Shown: positions 10,739 through 19,595 of the stretch, in pieces | How positions within the stretch are numbered: position 1 is the stretch's first letter | How the letters are laid out: each line of letters opens with the position of its first letter | NCBI GenBank assembly: GCA_016214905.1 | Contig: JACRMQ010000005.1 | Location: 124,001 to 188,000, forward strand | Direction: 5' to 3' | DNA: 64,000 bases | Source: Ignavibacteriales bacterium | GTDB lineage: Bacteria > Bacteroidota > Ignavibacteria > UBA10030 > SZUA-254 | Program-made: the position numbers and the translations under genes | Notes under the pieces: generated by a model | The model's input: only the letters and a program-made list of their open reading frames with translations | Told to the model about the DNA's origin: nothing | The model's database searches: none

Positions 10739-11214
10739 TAAGGAATTTTCATGCCTTGATAAAATTCCGGGGTTTTATAATCTTTTCGAAGCGGGTGCCC
10801 TTCCCAATCATACGGCATCAAAATGCGACGAGGATCGGGATGACCGATAAAAACTATTCCGATCAGGTCATACACTTCACGCTCGTGCCAGTTCGCCGTA
10901 TTCCAGAGATGAGATACCGACGGCACTTCAGCTTTATCTTTCGGAACTTCAACTTTCAGGTTCAGCTTGTGTCGATGTTTCATCGAAAATATATTGTACA
11001 CCGCACCAAGTGTTCCTTTGCCGTAATCAATTCCGCTCAAGCACATTAGAAAGTCAAACTCAAGATCTTCATTGCTCCTGATAAAAGCAGCTACGTCTGA
11101 AACCGATTCAGGTGTGATTTTTATGAACGGATCAACAACGCCTTCAGTCTTTGATTCTATAACTGCCGCAGGGAATTGTGATTTTATTTTTTCGTGAATT
11201 TCTTGATGGGTCAT
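10735..11214 (-). CDS. nuoC: NADH-quinone oxidoreductase subunit C
   Basis: A 159-residue 30-kDa-type subunit of the peripheral arm. The family signature '[19 protein letters not shown]' lies at about 109-127, followed by '[18 protein letters not shown]', both typical of NuoC. Length matches stand-alone NuoC proteins. It starts 3 bp after nuoB and overlaps nuoD by 4 bp. Confidence 0.96.
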   Translation of the reverse strand: MTHQEIHEKIKSQFPAAVIESKTEGVVDPFIKITPESVSDVAAFIRSNEDLEFDFLMCLSGIDYGKGTLGAVYNIFSMKHRHKLNLKVEVPKDKAEVPSVSHLWNTANWHEREVYDLIGIVFIGHPDPRRILMPYDWEGHPLRKDYKTPEFYQGMKIPY

Positions 11215-11217
11215 ATT

Positions 11218-11709
11218 TCAGGCACTCTTTTTAGCTAAACTTTCTGAGCGGATTTTCTCTTGCAATTTCATTATCCCTTCCAACAACGCTTCCGGTCTCG
11301 GTGGACACCCAGGTATATAAACGTCAACAGGAATTACTCGGTCAACTCCTTTTAAAACATGATAACCATGTTCCCAGTACGGACCGCCGCAGTTCGCGCA
11401 GCTTCCCATGGAGATTACATATCGTGGTTCCGACATTTGATCGAATAATAATTTTATCCGAGGGGCCATTTTCATCGTAACCGTACCGGAAATGATCATT
11501 ACATCTGCTTGTCTTGGGGTTGCGCGGAAAAAAACTCCGAATCTATCAAGATCATAATGAGATGCACCGGTAGCCATCATTTCAATAGCACAGCAGGCAA
11601 GCCCGAATTGAACGGGCCACATCGAAGAGAGCCGAGCCCAGTTTAACAGTTCGTCCATTGTTGTAATGACAATATTACTGTTGTCAAATTTTTTATCTAA
11701 TAATCCCAT
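11218..11709 (-). CDS. nuoB: NADH-quinone oxidoreductase subunit B
   Basis: Carries the terminal [4Fe-4S] cluster N2 that reduces quinone. The four cysteine ligands are visible: the adjacent pair in '[12 protein letters not shown]' near 40, one in '[11 protein letters not shown]' near 103, and one in '[14 protein letters not shown]' near 134. The 163-residue length is normal. It lies 31 bp after nuoA and directly before nuoC. Confidence 0.97.
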   Translation of the reverse strand: MGLLDKKFDNSNIVITTMDELLNWARLSSMWPVQFGLACCAIEMMATGASHYDLDRFGVFFRATPRQADVMIISGTVTMKMAPRIKLLFDQMSEPRYVISMGSCANCGGPYWEHGYHVLKGVDRVIPVDVYIPGCPPRPEALLEGIMKLQEKIRSESLAKKSA

Positions 11710-11740
11710 ATTCTATATAAAAAAAATTATCTGGTATTCT

Positions 11741-12154
11741 TTATTGTTCCGAAATTTTTACCTGTTCGGAATTCACAGAGGGAAGCTGCGGTGCTGGCTT
11801 GTCCCATTCAAGATCCCCCTTTACCCACACATAGGCATAACCAACAAACAAAATGGCGAGAAAAACAAGCATTTCTATAAATGCGAACATCCCGAGATTC
11901 TTAAACACCACTGCCCAGGGTAACAGAAATACAACTTCAACATCAAAAATCAAAAAGATCAAGGCGATTACATAAAACCGAATATTAAATTTGACAATTG
12001 CATCGCCAACCGGAATTTCACCGCATTCGTAAGTAGTTAGTTTCGATGGATACCATCTCTTGGGACGAATTATCCATGCGGCAATCAAACCAGCGGCGAC
12101 AAATAATCCACCTATCAGGAAAAAAATAAAAACTTTGCCGAAATCTGTAAGCAT
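11741..12154 (-). CDS. nuoA: NADH-quinone oxidoreductase subunit A
   Basis: A three-helix membrane subunit of complex I and the first gene of the operon. The family motif 'TYECGEIPVGDAIVKFNIRFY' region at about 41-61 and 'FLIFDVEVVFLLPWAV' near 67-82 hold the conserved Cys loop and acidic residues. The 137-residue protein has a polar C-terminal tail. Upstream on the minus strand is a plausible promoter at 12202-12229. Confidence 0.95.
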   Translation of the reverse strand: MLTDFGKVFIFFLIGGLFVAAGLIAAWIIRPKRWYPSKLTTYECGEIPVGDAIVKFNIRFYVIALIFLIFDVEVVFLLPWAVVFKNLGMFAFIEMLVFLAILFVGYAYVWVKGDLEWDKPAPQLPSVNSEQVKISEQ

Positions 12155-12201
12155 TTATTGAATTGCAGAGTATTTAAGGGATAATAAGAATTAGCACGTA
12201 C

Positions 12202-12229
12202 AATTTAAAAAAATCCGATGGAAAGTCAA
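12202..12229 (-). promoter_or_regulatory. Candidate promoter of the nuo operon
   Basis: Read on the minus strand: TTGACT (12229-12224), a 16-base spacer, then TAAATT (12207-12202), about 50 bases upstream of the nuoA start. The -35 is close to consensus; the -10 matches less well. Inferred from sequence only. Confidence 0.35.
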
Positions 12230-12296
12230 AATATGCTGATAATTTTATCTTGGTAATTTTAGGTGTTATTTGTCATTTCTTCGCAGAAAATTTTTC

Positions 12297-12328
12297 TTGA
12301 CTTTTTCGGAAAAGTGTTGTATTATAAT
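12297..12328 (+). promoter_or_regulatory. Candidate promoter of the 12331-12410 small RNA
   Basis: TTGACT at 12297-12302, then either TATTAT at 12320-12325 (17-base spacer) or TATAAT at 12323-12328 (20-base spacer). The hairpin RNA below would start right after it. Spacing and both hexamers fit a housekeeping promoter, and no coding gene follows on this strand for over 2 kb. Confidence 0.5.
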
Positions 12329-12330
12329 AT

Positions 12331-12410
12331 AGAGCATTAGGCAGGATCCACGGTTTCTGACTTCGCCTCCCAAGTTGGAATGCCCACCTGCCAATGCTCT
12401 TTTTATTTTC
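12331..12410 (+). ncRNA. Candidate small structured RNA with its own terminator
   Basis: The transcript predicted from the promoter just upstream would fold into one closing stem. AGAGCATT (12331-12338) pairs with AATGCTCT (12393-12400), and GGCAGG (12340-12345) pairs with CCTGCC (12387-12392), with one bulged A. A T-tract (12399-12405, then TTTT) follows directly, so the closing stem doubles as a terminator. The enclosed 41 bases are pyrimidine-rich and include CGCCTCCC (12364-12371), which could pair with Shine-Dalgarno sequences. It lies in the 318-bp gap between nuoA and the adenosyltransferase gene, where no ORF is seen. It does not match the SRP or tmRNA consensus as I know them. It could be a regulatory RNA or part of a known family I cannot identify by eye. 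Confidence 0.5.
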
Positions 12411-12472
12411 ACTCCGAACATAGATTTCCAACTAAATTATTTGCAACCGAGCACAATAAGAATAAGGTAAGC

Positions 12473-13018
12473 TTATTCAGCTGACCATTTTGTTTCAGGC
12501 GTATTCGAAAGAGAATTTGATAAGCGAGCAATTACAAAGAGAAAGTCTGATAAGCGATTAAGATAGATGACTGGAAAATCACGAACCGATTCATCCCGCG
12601 TTAAACGAACTAACAACCGTTCCGCTCGTCTGCAAACCGTCCGTGCATAATGAAGCATTGCGGCACATTTATTCCCTCCTGGTAAAATAAAATTTTTCAA
12701 AGGTGGAAGTCTAACCTCGATGTCATCGATCAGTTTTTCGAAACGAATTATATTATCGGTAGAAAGAAATTTTATTGAAGAATTTTTCACACCGGTAGGA
12801 GTTGCGAGTTCCGCACCAAGCACGAATAGTTCCGATTGAAGATCGCACAACAGGAGTTCAATTTCCTGATGTTCATTCAGTGAGCGGCTAAGACCAATCA
12901 AACTATTTAACTCATCAATGGTTCCGTATGTTTCTATTCGGAGTGAATCTTTCGGCAATCGTTTTCCGCCGAATAACGATGTTTCCCCCTTATCTCCGGT
13001 TTTGGTATAAATTTTCAC
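12473..13018 (-). CDS. Cob(I)alamin adenosyltransferase, PduO type
   Basis: Transfers the adenosyl group of ATP to cob(I)alamin to make coenzyme B12. The N-terminal ATP-binding signature 'IYTKTGDKGETSLFGGKR' (about 2-19) and the C-terminal helix 'ARTVCRRAERLLVRLTR' (about 125-141), with its conserved Arg residues, identify the PduO-type trimeric family. The 181-residue length is normal. It is 10 bp downstream of the M20 dipeptidase gene and probably co-transcribed. The pairing has no obvious functional meaning. Confidence 0.93.
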   Translation of the reverse strand: MKIYTKTGDKGETSLFGGKRLPKDSLRIETYGTIDELNSLIGLSRSLNEHQEIELLLCDLQSELFVLGAELATPTGVKNSSIKFLSTDNIIRFEKLIDDIEVRLPPLKNFILPGGNKCAAMLHYARTVCRRAERLLVRLTRDESVRDFPVIYLNRLSDFLFVIARLSNSLSNTPETKWSAE

Positions 13019-13028
13019 ACTAAAAATT

Positions 13029-14402
13029 TTACTTCATAAAATTTGGCAATTCATTATAGAAGTGCACAACCGTTCTTATGCCGCCAAAAAAATTATCGAG
13101 ATTTAGAAATTCGTTTGGTGAGTGGGCGTTTTCATCAGGCAAACCAAAACCGAGTAGAACAGAATCGGATCCCAGAATTTTTTTAAACTGAACCACGATA
13201 GGAATAGATCCACCCTCGCGCTGATAAAGCGGTTTTTTGCCAAACCCTTTTTCCAAAGCAGATATTGCGGTTCTAACACCGGGGCTGTCAATGAGTGTAA
13301 TAGCCGGTTCACCTCCATGTAGATTTCTCACCGATACTCTTACGGTTTTTGGAGTGAGGCTCTTGATATGTTTCTCAAATAACTTTGCAATTTTAGCGGG
13401 CTTTTGATTTGGAACCAGGCGCATCGATATTTTTGCAGATGCTTTAGAAGGAAGAACAGTTTTTGCGCCTTCACCCGTGAAGCCGCCCCAGATGCCGTTA
13501 CATTCAAGTGTGGGTCGCGCCCATAAACGTTCAATCGTGGTAAAACCTTTCTCACCATACAATTCTTTCACGCCCAACTCTTTGGCAAATTTCTTATCGC
13601 TCCATGGTAATTTTTTAAAAGCAGCACGTTCTTCTTTCGATAGCTTCAATACGTCGTCATAAAAACCGGGAATTGTTATTTTCCCATTCTTATCGTGAAG
13701 TGACGAAATTATTTCGGTCAATGCCTGAATTGAATTATGAACGGATCCGCCGTATGAACCGGAGTGCAAATCTCTCTCCGGACCAACCAGATCAACTTGC
13801 ATATAACTTAATCCGCGCAAGCCATAACAGACCGATGGAACCCCGCGTGCAAACATCGACGTATCCGAGATAAGAACTAAATCTGCTTTCAACAAGTCTT
13901 TGTGTTCTCTAAGAAATGGCTCCAGGTGTTCACTCCCTATTTCTTCTTCTCCTTCTAAAATTATTTTTATATTCACCGGCAAAGAACCGCTATTCTTCAA
14001 AAATGCTTCAATGCCCTTTAAATGTGTGAATAGTTGCCCCTTATCATCCGACGCACCGCGCCCATAAATATTTCCATCATGAATAGTTCCCTCGAATGGT
14101 GGCGATTTCCAAAGTTCAAGTGGTTCTACAGGTTGAACATCGTAGTGACCATATACAAGTACTGTTGGTTTGCCGGGAGCTTGTAGCCACTCTCCATAAA
14201 CGACAGGATGTCCTGGCGTATGAAAGATCTGAACATTTTTCATCCCTAATCCGGCTATATGATCGCTCAACCATTTTGCGCATCTCATCATATCGGGTTG
14301 GTGATCCTTAGAATTACTGATACTGGGAAAACTGATGAGAGTTTTAAGTTCTGCGAGAAATTGTTCTTGATTCTCTTTTATATATTGAAGAATTTTTTCC
14401 AT
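13029..14402 (-). CDS. M20 family zinc dipeptidase
   Basis: A cytosolic metallopeptidase of the M20 (ArgE/DapE/CPG2-like) family that probably cleaves dipeptides. Metal ligands are visible: 'VYGHYDVQP' (His), 'GRGASDDKGQLF' (bridging Asp), 'EGEEEIGSEH' (catalytic and ligand Glu), 'LISDTSMF' (Asp), and a late His in 'DENAHSPNEF'. A lid/dimerisation domain lies in the middle. The open frame extends to 14477, but the first 25 residues look like translated leader, so the Met at 14402 ('MEKILQYIKENQ') is taken as the start, giving 457 residues, typical for the family. The exact substrate cannot be told. Confidence 0.88.
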   Translation of the reverse strand: MEKILQYIKENQEQFLAELKTLISFPSISNSKDHQPDMMRCAKWLSDHIAGLGMKNVQIFHTPGHPVVYGEWLQAPGKPTVLVYGHYDVQPVEPLELWKSPPFEGTIHDGNIYGRGASDDKGQLFTHLKGIEAFLKNSGSLPVNIKIILEGEEEIGSEHLEPFLREHKDLLKADLVLISDTSMFARGVPSVCYGLRGLSYMQVDLVGPERDLHSGSYGGSVHNSIQALTEIISSLHDKNGKITIPGFYDDVLKLSKEERAAFKKLPWSDKKFAKELGVKELYGEKGFTTIERLWARPTLECNGIWGGFTGEGAKTVLPSKASAKISMRLVPNQKPAKIAKLFEKHIKSLTPKTVRVSVRNLHGGEPAITLIDSPGVRTAISALEKGFGKKPLYQREGGSIPIVVQFKKILGSDSVLLGFGLPDENAHSPNEFLNLDNFFGGIRTVVHFYNELPNFMK

Positions 14403-14521
14403 TGATATACCAATAATAACACCTGCAGGTTCGGTTTGAATTACCTTCAATATAAGAAAGACCCCAAGTACATGCAAGAAATTAAATAAATTAGCTGAAA
14501 AATAGATGGTTTTCGGTTTTT

Positions 14522-14550
14522 TTGAAAATTAATCGATATTTGATTATCTT
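14522..14550 (+). promoter_or_regulatory. Candidate promoter of the haem cluster
   Basis: TTGAAA (14522-14527), a 17-base spacer, then TATCTT (14545-14550), 22 bases before the first start codon of the plus-strand haem cluster. It lies in the divergent gap between the dipeptidase and hemX-like genes. Confidence 0.45.
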
Positions 14551-14572
14551 AGTTACAAAATAGATAAAAACC

Positions 14573-15397
14573 ATGATTATGTTTATTAATTTACTCGAAA
14601 TTATTCTCCCCATTTGTTATTTCGCCACAACCTGGACTTATGCAAAAAGTTTTTATAAAAATTCGAAGCTTGCCGAATCGCTTAAAGTACGATTTATTTT
14701 TGTTACATTGATAATCCACGGATTGTACATATTTTTTAGAACTTTACAATACAATCATCCTCCAGTAACAACAGTTTTCGAGATTTTTTCATTAATCGCC
14801 TTTACTGTAACGCTTGCTTACGCTTACATAGAAATTCGGACCAAGAACAGATCGACCGGATATTTCATCTTAATATTTCCATTTTTCTCGCAATTAATCT
14901 CATCGCTGTTCATTAAAGAGTTGACAGAAATACCGCAGGTTTTACGAAGCAATCTGCTTGGAATTCATGTTGGGAGCGCGCTCATCGGTTATGCTGCAAT
15001 CACTATCTCGGCTGTTTATGGCTTCCTTTATTTAATGTTATATCACGATATTAAATCGAGTCATTTTACTGTCATTTACAAACGACTTCCGAATCTTGAA
15101 ATGCTCGAGAGGATGAGTTTTACCGCAACGGTCTTCGGATTCATATTCCTCACGATTGCGATATCAATCGGATATGTATGGCTGCCACGAGCGATTGAAA
15201 AATTTTCGTATGCCGACCCCAAACTTCTTAGCACAATAATAGTATGGTTAATTTATGCGGCGGGTTTGACGGCAAAAAAAATTGTCGGTTGGCAAGGGCG
15301 AAGAATTATGGTATTATCTCTCATCGGATTTATTATTACAATATTTTCGATGACCGTGATCAATTTTTTCTTCAGCAGTTTCCATAAATTTATTTAA
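14573..15397 (+). CDS. HemX/CcsA-like cytochrome c assembly family membrane protein
   Basis: A 274-residue integral membrane protein with about eight helices. It belongs to the family shared by CcsA/ResC and HemX, which handles haem or its precursors. The motif area 'IGYVWLPRAIEKFSYADPK' near 200-218 corresponds to the W-rich/DPK segment of CcsA-type proteins, but a full WGxxWxWD signature is absent. Position directly before hemA favours the HemX role (a membrane protein that lowers glutamyl-tRNA reductase level in Bacillus) over cytochrome c maturation. No clear ribosome-binding site precedes it; Met3 is an alternative start. Confidence 0.75.
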   Translation: MIMFINLLEIILPICYFATTWTYAKSFYKNSKLAESLKVRFIFVTLIIHGLYIFFRTLQYNHPPVTTVFEIFSLIAFTVTLAYAYIEIRTKNRSTGYFILIFPFFSQLISSLFIKELTEIPQVLRSNLLGIHVGSALIGYAAITISAVYGFLYLMLYHDIKSSHFTVIYKRLPNLEMLERMSFTATVFGFIFLTIAISIGYVWLPRAIEKFSYADPKLLSTIIVWLIYAAGLTAKKIVGWQGRRIMVLSLIGFIITIFSMTVINFFFSSFHKFI

Positions 15398-15475
15398 AAA
15401 ATTCGGTTGAACCGTTTTCACTTTTCAGCAGAAACGGATAGCAAAGATACATCTATCAATATTTAAACTGTTCTT

Positions 15476-16747
15476 ATGAATATCTACTGTCTCGGTATAA
15501 ACCATCGCACAGCTCCTGTTGAGATCAGGGAAAAACTTTGGTTTTCCCGCGATGAAATTGTATCGGCACTTGAGACTTTACAACAAAATAATCTCAAAGA
15601 ACTTGTGCTTGTGTCTACATGCAACCGCACCGAGCTATACCATTCTTTTCGTGATGAGCTTTTAAGCAGCCAGCCGTTATGGGAAATCCTCGCCGAGCAG
15701 AAAAAAGCTGACGGCATTAGCGCTGAAAATTTTTATTCTTTGTCTTCACTAGGTGCTGTAAAACATTTATTCGGCGTTGCATCGGGAATTGATTCGATGG
15801 TATTAGGCGATGTTCAGATCTTGAATCAAATGAAAGAGGCATTCAATTTATCCCAGGAACATCAAACAACCGGATTATTGATTAATCGTCTGTTCAATAC
15901 AGCTTTTCATGTTGGTAAAAGGTCACGGTCAGAGACTGAAATCGGAGAAGGCGCCGTATCGGTAAGTTACGCGGCCGCTGAACTTGCATCGAAAATTTTT
16001 GAAGAGTTAACAAAACGATCGGCTCTACTGATAGGCGCCGGTGAAACAGGTGAACTTACTGCGAAACATCTCTCAAGCCGTAATCTTGGGAATCTCATTA
16101 TCGCTAACCGAACGCGCTCGCGGGCAGAAGAACTTGCCGCGAAATTAAATGGTAAAGTTACCGATTTCGATAAAATTCTCGATGAATTGCAGCATATCGA
16201 TATAGTTATCAGCTCCGTGGAATCGTCGAATCATATAATAACCGAAAAAAATCTTCGCGCAGCAATGAAGCAAAGAGGAAATAAAACTTTGTTTATCATC
16301 GATATCGGAGTTCCCAGAAATATCGAACATAGCGCAAACCGGATCGAAAATATTTTTCTTTACGACATCGACGATCTAAATCAAATCATCGATAAAAATC
16401 TTGACCGGCGAAAAGCCGAAATTCCAAAAATTCAACAGATAATATTAGATGAATTATCCCAATTTAAATCATGGTACGATTCGCTGGAAGTAACTCCGAC
16501 AATTCAACAACTACGCGAGCAGTTTGAAAACATCCGGATTGAAGAAGTTAAAAAGCATATACATCATTTCCCGACCGGAGAACACGAGGAGATTGAAATA
16601 CTTACAAAACGTATCGTAAATAAAATATTGCATACACCTATGGTAAATTTAAAAAATAATCCTGAAGAATATTCTAAACACGAAACTCAGACTAAAGTTC
16701 ATATATTGCGACATCTTTTCGGTTTAGAAAAAAAAGGAGATAAATGA
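15476..16747 (+). CDS. hemA: Glutamyl-tRNA reductase
   Basis: First committed enzyme of the C5 tetrapyrrole pathway: NADPH reduces glutamyl-tRNA to glutamate-1-semialdehyde. The 423-residue protein has the catalytic Cys49 in 'VSTCNRTELYH', the preceding 'GINHRTAPVEIREK' motif, an NADPH-binding 'LLIGAGETGELTAKHL' segment near 183, and a C-terminal dimerisation helix region. It overlaps hemC by 4 bp (ATGA), so the two are translationally coupled. Together with hemL at the end of the cluster it shows that ALA is made from glutamate, not from glycine. Confidence 0.97.
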   Translation: MNIYCLGINHRTAPVEIREKLWFSRDEIVSALETLQQNNLKELVLVSTCNRTELYHSFRDELLSSQPLWEILAEQKKADGISAENFYSLSSLGAVKHLFGVASGIDSMVLGDVQILNQMKEAFNLSQEHQTTGLLINRLFNTAFHVGKRSRSETEIGEGAVSVSYAAAELASKIFEELTKRSALLIGAGETGELTAKHLSSRNLGNLIIANRTRSRAEELAAKLNGKVTDFDKILDELQHIDIVISSVESSNHIITEKNLRAAMKQRGNKTLFIIDIGVPRNIEHSANRIENIFLYDIDDLNQIIDKNLDRRKAEIPKIQQIILDELSQFKSWYDSLEVTPTIQQLREQFENIRIEEVKKHIHHFPTGEHEEIEILTKRIVNKILHTPMVNLKNNPEEYSKHETQTKVHILRHLFGLEKKGDK

Positions 16748-17682
16748 AACACTCAAGATTACGAATTGGCACACGAGGAAGTCAGCTTGCTCTTTGGCAA
16801 GCCGATTGGGTAAAAGGTGAACTTCAAAAATTATATCCCTCCATCACTATCGAATTGGAGATTATTAAAACCACCGGTGATAAAATCTTAGATTCTCCAC
16901 TATCAAAGATCGGAGACAAAGGATTATTCACTAAAGAAATTGAAAATGCTTTACTCGATAAACGAGTTGATTTAGCCGTTCATAGCTTAAAAGATTTACC
17001 GACAAGTTTACCTGCCGGTTTAATGATAGGAGCCATTCCAAAACGCGAAGATGTGAGAGATGTTTTCATATCTCATCCGGATAAAAAATATAAAAATTTT
17101 GATGATGTTCCTTCGGACGGCAAAATTGCTACGGGTAGTTTACGCCGCAAATGTCAGCTATTAAACTGGAAACCTCAACTTGAAATTATTGATCTGAGGG
17201 GGAATCTAAATACCCGTTTTGCCAAACTCGATTCTTCCAATTGGGATGGAATGATCCTTGCTAACGCAGGAGTGATGCGACTTGGATTTTCAAATCGGAT
17301 CGCACAAATCATTACGACTGACAAAATACTGCCGGCAGTTGGTCAGGGCGCCTTAGGAATAGAAATTCGATCGGAAGATGCCGAGCTAAAATCGATTCTG
17401 GCACCACTCGTTAGTGAGGCAACTACATACTCTACACTTGCCGAACGGGCTTTTCTTCGAACTCTAGAGGGTGGATGCCAAGTACCAATCGGTGCCTATG
17501 CTCGCATTAAACAGAATAAACTTGTTTTTGATGGAATGATAGGCAGTTTAAACGGCAAGAAAATTTTACGCGGCACTATTCATGGTGAACCCACCGAGTG
17601 CGAATCGATAGGTAATGAACTCGCCAAATCGCTCTTTGATAGCGGCGGTAAAGAGATTTTAGGAAGCATAAGAACTGCTTAA
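16744..17682 (+). CDS. hemC: Porphobilinogen deaminase (hydroxymethylbilane synthase)
   Basis: Joins four porphobilinogen units into hydroxymethylbilane. The 312-residue protein starts with 'RIGTRGSQLALWQADWV', has 'AVHSLKDLPTSLPAGL' with the catalytic Asp region near 85, 'ATGSLRRKCQLL' near 130, and the dipyrromethane-cofactor Cys in 'LEGGCQVPIGAYA' near 242. Length is normal. It starts inside the end of hemA and ends 3 bp before hemD. Confidence 0.97.
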   Translation: MKHSRLRIGTRGSQLALWQADWVKGELQKLYPSITIELEIIKTTGDKILDSPLSKIGDKGLFTKEIENALLDKRVDLAVHSLKDLPTSLPAGLMIGAIPKREDVRDVFISHPDKKYKNFDDVPSDGKIATGSLRRKCQLLNWKPQLEIIDLRGNLNTRFAKLDSSNWDGMILANAGVMRLGFSNRIAQIITTDKILPAVGQGALGIEIRSEDAELKSILAPLVSEATTYSTLAERAFLRTLEGGCQVPIGAYARIKQNKLVFDGMIGSLNGKKILRGTIHGEPTECESIGNELAKSLFDSGGKEILGSIRTA

Positions 17683-17685
17683 TCC

Positions 17686-18468
17686 ATGAATCTTTCCGGA
17701 AAAACCATCCTAATAACCAGAGCGAGCAATCAGACCTCGGAATTTATTGATCTCATTAATGCAAATGGGGGTGTTGCTGTCTGTTTTCCCACAATTGAGA
17801 TTCATCCGCCAGATGACTGGGATATGATCGACAAAGCTATCGAACGAATGTATATGTATGATGGTATCATTTTCACAAGTCAGAATGGGGTTTTGTTTTT
17901 CTTCGAACGAATTAACCATCTTCATACAAATATAAACTTACTCGATAATAAAACTATATTTGCAGTCGGTGAAAAAACTAAGCAGGTTCTTGTTGAACGA
18001 GGAATATCTTCAATTACTGTTCCCGATAAACATACCGCTTTTGATCTTTCCAGATTGATGAAAGAAGAAAACCTTCAAGGAAAATGTTATCTTTTCCCAA
18101 AAGGTGACATCGCAAATGAAATGATACCAGCTACCTTAAAAAGTTTAGGGGCTTCTGTTGATGATATTGTTGTTTATCGAACTTTACCGCCGAGTGACGT
18201 AGATGTAAAAAATATCTGTGCGATGCTCGATGGTAATAAAATTGACGTGGTAACTTTCACGAGTCCATCAACCGTGAAAAACTTTTTTAGGATAATCGGA
18301 GAGAATGGGAAAAAATATTTTAATGTAAAACCGCGGATAGCGGTAATTGGTCCGGCAACCGCAGGCGCTCTTGAAGAGTTCAATTTAGAGCCGGACATTT
18401 TACCGGCTAAACCTTCCATCGAAGCGATGATTGAATCGATAATTCTTTATTTTAATACTCACGAATAA
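17686..18468 (+). CDS. hemD: Uroporphyrinogen-III synthase
   Basis: Cyclises hydroxymethylbilane with inversion of ring D. The sequence is poorly conserved, as is usual for the family, but the 260-residue size, the two-domain layout, 'GKTILITRASNQTSEFID' at the start, the 'VTFTSPSTVKNFF' motif near 188-200 and 'AVIGPATAGALEEF' near 219 all fit. Position between hemC and hemE settles the assignment. Confidence 0.92.
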   Translation: MNLSGKTILITRASNQTSEFIDLINANGGVAVCFPTIEIHPPDDWDMIDKAIERMYMYDGIIFTSQNGVLFFFERINHLHTNINLLDNKTIFAVGEKTKQVLVERGISSITVPDKHTAFDLSRLMKEENLQGKCYLFPKGDIANEMIPATLKSLGASVDDIVVYRTLPPSDVDVKNICAMLDGNKIDVVTFTSPSTVKNFFRIIGENGKKYFNVKPRIAVIGPATAGALEEFNLEPDILPAKPSIEAMIESIILYFNTHE

Positions 18469-18484
18469 TAATAAAGTTTCCAAT

Positions 18485-19528
18485 ATGATCAACGATATTT
18501 TTCTCAAAGCATGTAAGCGGCAACCTACAAATCGAACTCCTGTCTGGATGATGCGTCAGGCGGGCAGGTATTTGCCTGAATATCGGGCGGTTCGCTCAAA
18601 AACCGACTTTCTAACTTTATGCAAAACACCTGAACTCGCGACCGAGGTCACTATTCAACCGGTCGACATACTTGGAGTTGATGCCGCAATAATATTTTCC
18701 GATATACTCGTCCTCCCCGAAGCGATGGGAATGGAGTTGATTGTTGAGGAAGGAAAAGGTGGGCCACGATTTCCTTCACCACTAAGATCAAAAGAAGCTA
18801 TTAATAAAATTCAGATCCCGGATCCCAACGATAAGCTTAAGTTCGTAATGGATGCTTTGCGATTGACACGGAAATCTCTTGCCGATCGTGTTCCTCTCAT
18901 CGGATTCAGCGGATCACCTTGGACCCTTGCGGCGTACATGGTAGAAGGGCATGGTTCAAAAAATTTCCGTCACGCCAAGGAACTTATTTACAACGAGCCT
19001 AAAATTGCTCATCAATTGCTCGATAAGCTTGCTAAATCGGTTGCCGCATATTTAAGCGCTCAGATCGAAGCAGGTGCGCAGGCAGTTCAGATATTTGATA
19101 CATGGGGAGGTATCCTCACGCAGGATGCGTTTCAGGAATTTTCGCTATATTACATCCGGCAAATAATTGAAGAAACGAAAACAAAAGGTGCACCGATCAT
19201 CGTTTTTTGTAAAGATTGCGGACATTCTCTGGAAAAAATTGCCGCTACAGGTTGTAACGTCGTCGGTTTGGATTGGTCGAACGACATCGGTGTGGCACGG
19301 AAATTAATCGGCAATTTTACTGCCCTTCAAGGAAATATGGATCCGACAATTCTCTATACAAAACCGGAACGCATACGTCAAGAAGTGAAGATGATTTTAG
19401 AAAAATTTGGAAAAGGTAATGGACACATATTTAACCTGGGACATGGCATATTGCCGGATATCCCGGTTGAACATGCGAGAGAATTTGTTCGAGCTGTAAA
19501 GGAAGAAAGCACAAAATATCACAAATAA
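18485..19528 (+). CDS. hemE: Uroporphyrinogen decarboxylase
   Basis: Removes four carboxyl groups from uroporphyrinogen III to give coproporphyrinogen III. The N-terminal signature 'PVWMMRQAGRYLPEYRA' (about 20-36) and 'IIFSDILVLPEAMGMEL' (about 68-84), with the catalytic Asp, are complete. The C-terminal 'FNLGHGILPDIPVEHAR' near 318-334 is also typical. The 347-residue length is normal. It ends the first haem block; three glycan-related genes follow. Confidence 0.97.
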   Translation: MINDIFLKACKRQPTNRTPVWMMRQAGRYLPEYRAVRSKTDFLTLCKTPELATEVTIQPVDILGVDAAIIFSDILVLPEAMGMELIVEEGKGGPRFPSPLRSKEAINKIQIPDPNDKLKFVMDALRLTRKSLADRVPLIGFSGSPWTLAAYMVEGHGSKNFRHAKELIYNEPKIAHQLLDKLAKSVAAYLSAQIEAGAQAVQIFDTWGGILTQDAFQEFSLYYIRQIIEETKTKGAPIIVFCKDCGHSLEKIAATGCNVVGLDWSNDIGVARKLIGNFTALQGNMDPTILYTKPERIRQEVKMILEKFGKGNGHIFNLGHGILPDIPVEHAREFVRAVKEESTKYHK

Positions 19529-19595
19529 ATCAAATCATATAATCTAATTCAAAAACACACCTTATTTAAAAAGAATAATCTTTCATTAACCAGGT

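Noticed and set aside
12331-12410. SRP RNA or tmRNA
   Set aside because: The conserved SRP tetraloop/GGAAG segment and the tmRNA tRNA-like ends are absent on both strands, and the RNA is too short for tmRNA or 6S RNA.
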